DNA of 27,300 bases. Origin: JAAYFJ01 sp964344295 (lineage in GTDB: Bacteria > Bacillota > Clostridia > Tissierellales > Peptoniphilaceae). Position numbers and translations under genes: made by a program. This document shows positions 6,516 to 13,538 of the stretch, piece after piece (position 1 is the stretch's first letter; each line of letters opens with the position of its first letter). Location: the NCBI GenBank assembly GCA_964344295.1, contig CAYFMR010000014.1, forward strand, positions 1 to 27,300, read 5' to 3'. The notes beneath the pieces are model-generated. The model saw only the letters and a program-made list of their open reading frames with translations. It did not search any database and had not been told where the DNA came from.

Positions 6516-8000
6516 TCACTCACCTATCTCTTTTTCAGTGCTCAGGTCTTCTGATAAAGATTCTTCCACCGCAGCTAACTTTTTCGCAACGTTGACAATG
6601 GGGTCCGGTTCCATGTTTTCTGCTTTTTGAACCACTTCTGCGATGGTGCCAGCCATATAGAAAGCACCTTCACTGATGTAATCATACTTTCCTTCTAAAA
6701 TGCCTTTGAATCCTTTGACGGTTTCTGCCAAAGGTACGTATTTTCCGTCCATGCCTGTAAATGTTTCGGCGACAGAAAACGGTTGGCTTAAGAACCGTTG
6801 GATCTTTCTTGCACGGGAAACGGTGATTTTTTGTTTGTCGGAGAGTTCATCCAACCCCAGTACAGCGATGATATCTTGCAAGTCTTTGTATTCTTGCAAA
6901 ACTTCTTGAACACCACGGGCCACTTGGTAATGTTCTTCTCCCACGACTTCCGGGTCCAAAATACGGCTGGTGGAGTCCAGCGGATCCACAGCAGGGTAAA
7001 TACCCATCTCTGCCAAGCCACGTGAGAGCACTGTGGTAGCATCCAAGTGCGCAAAGGTCGTGGCAGGAGCGGGGTCAGTCAAGTCATCCGCCGGCACATA
7101 AACTGCCTGCACCGAGGTAATCGAGCCCTGTTTCGTTGAAGTAATCCGTTCTTGTAAGGCCCCCATTTCTGTGGCCAGCGTTGGTTGATACCCTACAGCT
7201 GAGGGCATACGGCCCAATAATGCCGATACTTCTGAGCCCGCTTGAGTAAAGCGGAAAATATTATCAATAAATAAAAGTACGTCTTGATGCTCTTCGTCAC
7301 GGAAGTACTCTGCCATGGTCAGTCCGGTCAGAGCCACGCGCATACGGGCTCCAGGCGGCTCATTCATCTGGCCAAATACCAGCGCCGTTTTATCCAATAC
7401 ACCAGAGTCTTTCATTTCGTAGTAAAGGTCGTTACCTTCCCTGGTGCGTTCTCCTACACCTGTGAAGACCGACAGACCGCCGTGTTTTGTGGCGATATTA
7501 TTGATCAACTCTTGGATCAGAACCGTTTTACCGACCCCGGCACCGCCAAACAGACCAACTTTTCCCCCCTTGGAGTAGGGGCACATCAGATCGACGACTT
7601 TGATCCCAGTTTCGTAGATTTCTTTTTCTGTTTTGATGTCTTTAAATCCCGGTGCTTCCCGGTGAATGGGTAAGCTGTGCTCTCTAGGTGGAGCTTCCTT
7701 TCCATCAATAGGTTCACCCAGTACATTAAACATCCGTCCCAACGTCGATCGACCTACGGTAATTTCAATGGATGCACCGGTATCAACGCAGTCCATCCCG
7801 CGGACCAGACCGTCTGTTGAGCCCATGGATACGCACCGTACGGTATCGTCGCCAATGTGTTGGGCCACTTCCACCACCAGGCGTTCTCCGTGGTTGTCTA
7901 TTTCAATGGCGTGAAGGAGCTTTGGCAGTTTCTCTGGTGTAAAGCGTATGTCCACCACCGGCCCAATGACCTGCGTGATTTGTCCAATGTTTTGTTCCAT
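6516..8000 (-). CDS. atpD: ATP synthase beta subunit
   Basis: This is the catalytic subunit of F1. The 494 residues carry the Walker A loop GGAGVGKT (about 154-161), GERTREGNDLYYEM with the catalytic Glu, the Walker B stretch DVLLFIDNIFRF and the signature DPAPATTFAHLDATTVLSRG. The C-terminal tail after about residue 470 is acidic and variable. The ATG at 8000 follows GGACAGGAT-type purine-rich sequence. Order and spacing (12 bp after atpG) are standard for atp operons. Confidence 0.98.
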   Translation of the reverse strand: MEQNIGQITQVIGPVVDIRFTPEKLPKLLHAIEIDNHGERLVVEVAQHIGDDTVRCVSMGSTDGLVRGMDCVDTGASIEITVGRSTLGRMFNVLGEPIDGKEAPPREHSLPIHREAPGFKDIKTEKEIYETGIKVVDLMCPYSKGGKVGLFGGAGVGKTVLIQELINNIATKHGGLSVFTGVGERTREGNDLYYEMKDSGVLDKTALVFGQMNEPPGARMRVALTGLTMAEYFRDEEHQDVLLFIDNIFRFTQAGSEVSALLGRMPSAVGYQPTLATEMGALQERITSTKQGSITSVQAVYVPADDLTDPAPATTFAHLDATTVLSRGLAEMGIYPAVDPLDSTSRILDPEVVGEEHYQVARGVQEVLQEYKDLQDIIAVLGLDELSDKQKITVSRARKIQRFLSQPFSVAETFTGMDGKYVPLAETVKGFKGILEGKYDYISEGAFYMAGTIAEVVQKAENMEPDPIVNVAKKLAAVEESLSEDLSTEKEIGE

Positions 8001-8012
8001 ATCCTGTCCTTT

Positions 8013-8864
8013 CTATTGCTGAGCGTTAGCGCCGGAAACGATTTCTGAAATCTCCATCGTAATGGCCGCTTGTCGCGCTCGGTTATAGGTCAGTTCTAAG
8101 TCCTCTAGCATCTCATCAGCATTGTCAGAAGCCGCCTCCATGGCCGCTCTTCGACTTGCCTGCTCACTGGCAGAGGCTTCAATCAAAGCACCATAAAAAT
8201 TCACTGCGACAAATTGGGGAATCAGATGATCCAGCACCTCATCAGCTGAAGGTTCAAATTCAACAATTGATTTCGATTTTAACCGCGCTTCGCCTTGCTG
8301 ATGAAATGGCAGCAAGGTCTCTGTCATCGGTGTATATTGCAGTGTAGAGTCAAAGCGTGTATAAACAATTTTGACCTCATCCACCGATTTGCTTTGAAAC
8401 TCTTTTACTGCCAAGTCTGCCATCGCTCTGGCCAGCTCAAAGTCAATGACCTCGGGTATGCCACGGTAAGACTCTATCACCTCTGCCCCCGTCGTTGCCA
8501 AGCTTTCCCGCGCTTTGTCTCCAATGACCATCAGTTTATACGCATGTGGATCCTCTTTGATGAGGGTTTCTGCCATGGCAATCACGTTGTGGTTGTATCC
8601 ACCGGCCAGGCCTCGATCAGCAGTCACCACGATTAGCAGTGTCTTTTCCACTGGTCTTTCCTGTATAAGCTGGTGATTGACACTGACGTGGGCCAGCACG
8701 TCACGAATGTTTTCTAGCACCGTCTGATAATAGGGGCGCGTTCGTTCCAGTTGCGCTCTTGCCTTTTGTAGCTTTGCGGTAGACACCATTTCCATGGCTT
8801 TGGTGATTTGACGAGTGGAGGCAATCCCTCGAATGCGCCTTTTGATTTCTTTCGTTGTGGGCAA
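8013..8864 (-). CDS. atpG: ATP synthase gamma subunit
   Basis: The gamma subunit forms the rotating shaft in F1. The 283-residue product has the conserved N-terminal helix (IKRRIRGIASTRQITKAMEMVS), the internal TADRGLAGGYNHN signature and the C-terminal helix with MEAASDNADEMLEDLELTYN. The start is TTG at 8864, seven bases after GGAGG; no ATG fits. It lies 14 bp downstream of atpA. Confidence 0.97.
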   Translation of the reverse strand: MPTTKEIKRRIRGIASTRQITKAMEMVSTAKLQKARAQLERTRPYYQTVLENIRDVLAHVSVNHQLIQERPVEKTLLIVVTADRGLAGGYNHNVIAMAETLIKEDPHAYKLMVIGDKARESLATTGAEVIESYRGIPEVIDFELARAMADLAVKEFQSKSVDEVKIVYTRFDSTLQYTPMTETLLPFHQQGEARLKSKSIVEFEPSADEVLDHLIPQFVAVNFYGALIEASASEQASRRAAMEAASDNADEMLEDLELTYNRARQAAITMEISEIVSGANAQQ

Positions 8865-8878
8865 TGGCCTACCTCCTC

Positions 8879-10384
8879 TTATACAAAGGTCTTCAGGAAA
8901 GTCTCAACGGCATCGCGAATTTCTTTTTGATCCTCTTCTTTCAGCTCTTTCGATTCACGAATGCGTTCAAATAGGGCAGGGTGGTGGTTGTCCATGTGGT
9001 GCAATAATTCTGCTTCCATGTCTTCCAACCGCTCCACCGGCACGGAATCCAGCAGACCTTCTAACACAGCGTAAAGCATGACCACTTGTTGTTCTACCGG
9101 CATGGGCGAGTTTTGTCGTTGACGCAAAAGTTGCATCATATGTTCCCCCAGCGACAGAGCACGACGCGTTTCCGCATCCAATTCGGAACCGAATTGTGCA
9201 AAGCTGGCTAAGTCACGGTACTGGGCCAATCCCAGTTTTAACCGGCTTCCCACTTTTTTAATCGCAGGGATTTGTGCAGCTCCACCGACCCGGCTTACCG
9301 ACAGCCCCGTGTTAATCGCCGGTCGTTGGCCGGAGAAGAACAGGTCCGTTTCCAAGAAAATTTGTCCGTCAGTGATGGAGATGACATTCGTAGGAATGTA
9401 AGCTGAAATATCACCGGCCAATGTCTCAATAATGGGTAGGGCCGTAATGGACCCACCTCCGTATTCATCACTCAGTTTTGCCGCTCTCTCCAACAGACGA
9501 GAGTGCAGGTAAAATACGTCTCCGGGGTACGCTTCCCGTCCCGGCGGACGACGCAAGAGCAAACTCATGGTTCGATAGGCCACAGCGTGTTTCGATAAGT
9601 CGTCATAGACGATTAAGACGTCTTTACCTTGTTCCATGAATTCTTCAGCCATGGTCACTCCACTATAGGGAGCCAAGTATTGGATTGGCGCCAACTCTGA
9701 AGCCGTTGCCGAAACCACAATGGTATAATCCATGGCACCAAAACGTTGGAAATTATCCACAATCTGAGCGACGGTGGAAGTCTTTTGGCCAATGGCCACG
9801 TAAATACAAATCACGTCTTTACCTTTTTGGTTGATAATCGTATCGGTGGCAATGGTTGTTTTCCCTGTTTGGCGATCACCAATGATCAATTCCCGTTGGC
9901 CCTTGCCAATAGGAAATAAGGCGTCAATCGATTTAATGCCTGTCTGTAAGGGTTCATCTACGGATTTTCTCGTGATGACCCCGGGAGCCACGCGTTCCAC
10001 CGGCCTCGTCTTCGTCGTGCGGATAGGGCCTTTGCCGTCAATGGGCTGTCCCAAGGCATTGACCACGCGGCCAACTAAGCCTTCTCCTACGGGGACTTCC
10101 ACAATGCGACCCGTACGCTTGACCTCATCGCCTTCCATCAGGTCTTTATCGGGACCCAGCAACACCGCTCCTACGTTATTGATTTCTAAGTTTAATGCCA
10201 TGCCATAAACGCCTCCGGGAAACTCCAGGAGCTCGTTACTTTGGCAGCCTTGCAATCCATAGACCCGGGCAATCCCATCCCCAACTTCTAGGATCGTGCC
10301 CACATCTACCATCTCTATGCGCTCTTCATAATTTTCGATCTGCGCTTTGATAATTGAGCTTATTTCTTCTGGTCTTAAAGCCAT
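8879..10384 (-). CDS. atpA: ATP synthase alpha subunit
   Basis: This is the non-catalytic nucleotide-binding subunit of F1. The 501 residues show the P-loop GDRQTGKT (about 169-176), the VYVAIGQK-type region, and the alpha/beta signature PAINTGLSVSRVGG near residue 360. Length and order are normal. The ATG at 10384 has an AGGTGAAAAG ribosome binding site. It follows atpH by 18 bp. Confidence 0.98.
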   Translation of the reverse strand: MALRPEEISSIIKAQIENYEERIEMVDVGTILEVGDGIARVYGLQGCQSNELLEFPGGVYGMALNLEINNVGAVLLGPDKDLMEGDEVKRTGRIVEVPVGEGLVGRVVNALGQPIDGKGPIRTTKTRPVERVAPGVITRKSVDEPLQTGIKSIDALFPIGKGQRELIIGDRQTGKTTIATDTIINQKGKDVICIYVAIGQKTSTVAQIVDNFQRFGAMDYTIVVSATASELAPIQYLAPYSGVTMAEEFMEQGKDVLIVYDDLSKHAVAYRTMSLLLRRPPGREAYPGDVFYLHSRLLERAAKLSDEYGGGSITALPIIETLAGDISAYIPTNVISITDGQIFLETDLFFSGQRPAINTGLSVSRVGGAAQIPAIKKVGSRLKLGLAQYRDLASFAQFGSELDAETRRALSLGEHMMQLLRQRQNSPMPVEQQVVMLYAVLEGLLDSVPVERLEDMEAELLHHMDNHHPALFERIRESKELKEEDQKEIRDAVETFLKTFV

Positions 10385-10402
10385 CTTTTCACCTCAGCTT
10401 CA

Positions 10403-10939
10403 CTAAAACATCTTTTCTAAATGGTAACGATAGGCATCGAGCCGCCCACGGATGGAGTCATCTAGCACTTGACCATCATAATAAAGAATGGCTCCACCTT
10501 TTATGGCAGGGTCCACTGTTTCAATCAGTATGACTTTTTTCTCCAAACGCTTTTCTAAATTAGCCCTTAGGCGCTCTCTCCACTCGTCCTCCAAAGGAAT
10601 CGCCGTTGTGACGGTCACCTCTGCACACCCCATGTAGTTTAAAGCTTTTTTATGAAATGCACTGGTAATTCTTCGCGTCAAGTCCGTGCGTCCATTATCA
10701 ATTAACACACCGAAAAAATTTCTGACAATGGGTGTGGTTCGTTGACCTACGACTTCATTCAAGATGTTTTTTTTGGTCTTGGGGAGTATGCGCGGATGGT
10801 TTAACACCGCCAACAGGTCCGGGTTGTCATAAATCGTACTGGTCACTGCTTCCAAGGCTAACCGCGTCTCTTCAACGCAATCGTGCTCGATGGCAATGCG
10901 AAGTAGCGCCTCTGCATAGGGAGCTTTGATTTCTATCAT
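10403..10939 (-). CDS. atpH: ATP synthase delta subunit
   Basis: The delta subunit (OSCP) joins the peripheral stalk to the top of F1. The 178-residue product has the all-helical N-terminal domain with YAEALLRIAIEH at the start, and the C-terminal VDPAIKGGAILYYDGQVLDDSIRGRL motif region characteristic of the family. Its ATG directly abuts the atpF stop (10940-10942), indicating translational coupling. Confidence 0.95.
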   Translation of the reverse strand: MIEIKAPYAEALLRIAIEHDCVEETRLALEAVTSTIYDNPDLLAVLNHPRILPKTKKNILNEVVGQRTTPIVRNFFGVLIDNGRTDLTRRITSAFHKKALNYMGCAEVTVTTAIPLEDEWRERLRANLEKRLEKKVILIETVDPAIKGGAILYYDGQVLDDSIRGRLDAYRYHLEKMF

Positions 10940-11446
10940 CTAATCACGCTCCATATCCTCGATAAACTTCTCGATAAACTCCCTTTGTTTTTCGGAATCT
11001 GTCAATTTCTCATCGAGAATCTTCTCCGCCAACGTCACAGCCATATCCCCTGCTTCTGCATAGACTGCATCATAGGCCACGGCCTTTTGATATTCAATTT
11101 CTCGCTCAGCTCTTTCTTTGATAAGCTCAGCTTCGTGTTTTCCCTCTTCAATGAGTTGATCTCTCACAGCCTCACCATGGGTGCGATATTCATCCACAAT
11201 GGTGGCTCCCTCTTCGCGAGCAGTGGCTAATCGTTTTTCTACGGCTTCTCTTAATGCCAAGGCTTCTTCGATTTCTTTTTCAGCATCGCGTAGCTGGCCG
11301 TCAATCAAGTCCTGACGCTTTGTCAAAAACTCCTTCACCGGCTTATACAAAAAATGTCTGAGAATGAAATACAAAATAATGACGGAAATCCATACCAGCA
11401 CCATGTTGTGTAACACAGGAATGGCATTGACTTGTATATCCCCCAT
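10940..11446 (-). CDS. atpF: ATP synthase b subunit
   Basis: The b subunit forms the membrane-anchored peripheral stalk. In its 168 residues, one membrane helix (about 11-28) is followed by YKPVKEFL-type sequence and then a long, highly charged coiled coil rich in Glu, Ala and Arg up to the C-terminus. There is a single b gene, so a homodimeric stalk is expected. The ATG at 11446 has AAAGGAGGG upstream. Confidence 0.95.
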   Translation of the reverse strand: MGDIQVNAIPVLHNMVLVWISVIILYFILRHFLYKPVKEFLTKRQDLIDGQLRDAEKEIEEALALREAVEKRLATAREEGATIVDEYRTHGEAVRDQLIEEGKHEAELIKERAEREIEYQKAVAYDAVYAEAGDMAVTLAEKILDEKLTDSEKQREFIEKFIEDMERD

Positions 11447-11481
11447 TTCATCCCTCCTTTGCTAACCTCCGCTTACTAGGT

Positions 11482-11763
11482 CTATAGCCCTAAGTTAATG
11501 TATGCGGTCAAAAGAGGTCTAAAGAACAATAAAATCAAAGCGATAATCAAACCATAAATCCCCGTAGTCTCCGCAACGGCTTGTCCCATTAACATGGTGC
11601 GAATGATGTCCCCTTGTGCCTCGGGTTGACGTCCTACGGCTTCAGCTCCTTTAGCTGCTGCGTTTCCCTGTCCAATTCCAGGGCCAATACCTGCAATCAT
11701 GGCCAAACCTGCACCAATGGCAGAGCAACCTAAGATGAAAGCTTCACTTGTAATTCCAGACAT
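11482..11763 (-). CDS. atpE: ATP synthase c subunit with Na+-type ligands
   Basis: The c subunit forms the membrane rotor ring. It has 93 residues in two helices joined by the polar RQPEA loop. The ion-binding glutamate is E65 in GQAVAETTGIYG, and helix 1 carries Q32 in GPGIGQGNAAAK. The set Q32, V63, E65, T66, T67, Y70 matches the Na+ site known from Ilyobacter-type enzymes (Q32, V63, E65, S66, T67, Y70), including numbering. Proton-only c subunits normally lack the Gln and the Ser/Thr after the carboxylate. Na+ coupling is therefore predicted, in line with the adjacent rnf operon, but not shown. Only one c gene is present. Confidence 0.96.
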   Translation of the reverse strand: MSGITSEAFILGCSAIGAGLAMIAGIGPGIGQGNAAAKGAEAVGRQPEAQGDIIRTMLMGQAVAETTGIYGLIIALILLFFRPLLTAYINLGL

Positions 11764-11786
11764 AATATCCTCCTTAAAGATACACT

Positions 11787-12470
11787 TTATTTTCCACTCT
11801 CCGGTGCCGCATCGCCACCGATATAGAGCATGGTTAACATGACAAAGATAAATGTTTGTAATACGCCGGCAAAAATATCAAAATATGCGTGTAATAGCGG
11901 CGTAAAAATGGGACTAACGTTTCCCAAAGCGGCGTAAACCAATCCGAGGATGAGCCCTCCACTCATGATGTTTCCGAATAGACGAAACGACAACGAGATG
12001 GGGTTAGCCAATTCTCCGATGATATTGACTGGGGTGATAACGGCAATGGGCTCGGTGAAACTCTTAAGGTATCCCAGCAACCCGCCGTTTGAACGGAAGG
12101 TAAACACCTGCGTCAACACAAAAGTAATCAACGCCAAAGCCATCGTGACACTGATATCTGATGTCGGCGGTGTTAGACCGATCAGTCCCCACAAGTTAGA
12201 TACGAGCAAGAATAGAGCCAATGTCAACATATAGGGCGTAAACTTGCGATTATGTGGCCCCATATTGGTGACGACCATATTTTCAATTCCTTCCACGGTG
12301 AGTTCAACCGAGTTTTGAAATTTCCCCGGCTTCTTTTTTGGATCCAGGCGTTTGAAATAATTGCCCACCAAGATGCTCACCACACTTAATAGGATCACCA
12401 CCACCAGCATACTGGTTATACTGGCCGGTAAATGATACGGCTGACTCTTCCAATAGACTGTGATGTCCAA
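11787..12470 (-). CDS. atpB: ATP synthase a subunit
   Basis: The a subunit provides the ion half-channels beside the c ring. The 227 residues contain several membrane helices, the essential Arg163 in ISLSFRLFGNIMSGG and a C-terminal helix FDIFAGVLQTFIFVMLTMLYI. The start is TTG at 12470, preceded by AAAGGGGGAT; no suitable ATG was found. The N-terminal extracellular part is short, as in other Firmicutes. Confidence 0.96.
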   Translation of the reverse strand: MDITVYWKSQPYHLPASITSMLVVVILLSVVSILVGNYFKRLDPKKKPGKFQNSVELTVEGIENMVVTNMGPHNRKFTPYMLTLALFLLVSNLWGLIGLTPPTSDISVTMALALITFVLTQVFTFRSNGGLLGYLKSFTEPIAVITPVNIIGELANPISLSFRLFGNIMSGGLILGLVYAALGNVSPIFTPLLHAYFDIFAGVLQTFIFVMLTMLYIGGDAAPESGK

Positions 12471-12498
12471 ATGATCCCCCCTTTCCTACCTTCTTGAC

Positions 12499-12912
12499 TT
12501 AGTCCTCTTTCTTTGGGCGGTTTAACGATGCTGCCAATCCCTTATCCCAAGTAAAGGATAGAAGTACTGTATATTTCATGGAAACTACGCCAATGGCCAC
12601 CGGGATCACGGAGATGTCCGGTGAGTAGTAGCTTAGAAAAAAGATTAGGGCGTAGAACACCATGCGAACGGCATAGCCCATGCGTACCTTTGCCTTAGCT
12701 TTTTGTGCAGGCAACCGTACAGCTCTTGCCAGCGTCAAGCGCATCTGTCCAAAAAACAACACGGCCACAGCGGCACCAAACAACTGTCCCTTGATCCAAC
12801 GAGGGCCCGCCCAGGGCACAAAGTACCACACTCCTGCTAAGATCACGTTAAAGGTGATACAGCGAAACACCAGCTTTTTTAATACGGGATCACGGAAGAT
12901 TTCTCTCATCAT
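12499..12912 (-). CDS. atpI: ATP synthase subunit I-like membrane protein
   Basis: The 137-residue protein has four hydrophobic segments (about 14-32, 38-56, 80-97 and 100-120) and basic loops (ARAVRLPAQKAKAKVR). Size, topology and place just before atpB match the ATP synthase I family, which helps assemble the c ring or supply ions in some bacteria but is not part of the mature enzyme. Two adjacent ATG codons (12912 and 12909) follow GGAGAACG; the second has better spacing. It overlaps the preceding gene by 23 nt. Confidence 0.8.
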   Translation of the reverse strand: MMREIFRDPVLKKLVFRCITFNVILAGVWYFVPWAGPRWIKGQLFGAAVAVLFFGQMRLTLARAVRLPAQKAKAKVRMGYAVRMVFYALIFFLSYYSPDISVIPVAIGVVSMKYTVLLSFTWDKGLAASLNRPKKED

Positions 12913-13186
12913 CGTTCTCCTTTGCCGACTCGCTGTCCGGACCGCGTTGGCGATACAGTCGCGGGATTCTCATCAGGTTATAAAAAGCACTGGCCACACC
13001 TAAGAGCATGAGGACGATAAAGAAAACGCCGCCGGTTTGAAGCCTCTTATCCAGATACTGTCCCAAGAATACACCGATTAAAATCGGCGTGATCATCGAC
13101 AGACCGACTTGAGTAATCAATGCCAGATGAGAGAATTCCGGTCTTTTATTTCCGATCGTGATCACCTGCCCTTCATACGCATCCAA
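12890..13186 (-). CDS. atpZ: AtpZ-like F-ATPase gene 1 protein
   Basis: A 98-residue protein with two membrane helices (about 24-44 and 54-73) and the G(V)FLGQYLD(K) turn between them that is typical of the AtpZ/'ATPase gene 1' family at the head of atp operons. AtpZ-type proteins cooperate with AtpI in rotor assembly or in Mg2+/Ca2+ uptake in some species. The start is uncertain: TTG at 13186 has AAAGG upstream, while a GTG at residue 8 is an alternative. It is the first gene after the operon promoter, with a leader of only about 20 nt. Confidence 0.8.
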   Translation of the reverse strand: MDAYEGQVITIGNKRPEFSHLALITQVGLSMITPILIGVFLGQYLDKRLQTGGVFFIVLMLLGVASAFYNLMRIPRLYRQRGPDSESAKENDDERNLP

Positions 13187-13213
13187 AAACCTTTAATCTT
13201 ACAGGTTACCGTT

Positions 13214-13242
13214 ATTATAATATTTATGCTTTCCATATGCAA
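13214..13242 (-). promoter_or_regulatory. Promoter of the ATP synthase operon
   Basis: On the minus strand a perfect TATAAT (13219-13214) lies 17 bp after TTGCAT (13242-13237); shifting one base gives TTTGCA with 18 bp. The transcript would begin near 13207. Confidence 0.75.
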
Positions 13243-13315
13243 ATAAGAAGTACTTTATCGCCTTAGTCTTTTATCATAACTTTTACCTGATCCTTTAGAT
13301 CCGTATGAAAAGATA

Positions 13316-13370
13316 ATACCCCGTTTCTGCTCAAGAGAAACAGGTGAAATTAGCCCAGACTCCCCGGTAT
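13316..13370. other. Inverted-repeat block between the atp and rnf promoters
   Basis: ATACC (13316-13320) pairs with GGTAT (13366-13370) around an inner hairpin CCGTTTCT/AGAAACAGG (13321-13328 with 13336-13344, one bulged A). It lies upstream of both predicted promoters, so it would not be in either transcript; it may be an operator region, or part of an RNA from a promoter I did not find. The rest of 13243-13375 holds no credible gene; the minus-strand frame there lacks family features. Confidence 0.4.
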
Positions 13371-13375
13371 CCTTC

Positions 13376-13404
13376 TTGCTATTTGTATAACAAGCGTGTA
13401 TAAT
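13376..13404 (+). promoter_or_regulatory. Promoter of the rnf operon
   Basis: TTGCTA (13376-13381) and a perfect TATAAT (13399-13404) are 17 bp apart. Transcription should begin near 13411, leaving a leader of about 128 nt before rnfC. Confidence 0.78.
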
Positions 13405-13421
13405 TAATACGTTATAAGTTT

Positions 13422-13499
13422 CGCACATCGTGATGGACGGCTTAGTCATTCGGCAAAGGTGCCGATAGCGATTGATTATCACATTTTACTTGATGTGTG
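13422..13499 (+). promoter_or_regulatory. Structured 5' leader of rnfC, candidate riboswitch
   Basis: Four nested or adjacent helices can form: P1, CGCACATC (13422-13429) with GATGTGTG (13492-13499), one G-U pair; P2, GTGAT (13430-13434) with ATCAC (13478-13482), stacked directly on P1; a small hairpin GAC/GTC (13436-13438, 13445-13447); and a 6-bp hairpin TCGGCA/TGCCGA (13450-13455, 13460-13465, loop AAGG). Downstream, CACTT (13503-13507) can pair with AGGTG (13527-13531) of the rnfC Shine-Dalgarno, a possible translational switch. I could not assign it to a known class. The folding is read by eye. Confidence 0.5.
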
Positions 13500-13538
13500 A
13501 GTCACTTATGGGACAAAAACAGAAAGAGGTGTAAGTAC

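Noticed and set aside
11482..11763. Proton-type c subunit
   Set aside because: The presence of Q32 and the Thr-Thr pair after E65 fits Na+ binding better, although binding has not been demonstrated.
13255..13482. Minus-strand open frame between atpZ and rnfC (75 codons)
   Set aside because: It spans the rnf promoter and structured leader, has no ribosome binding site of note, and its composition resembles no family.
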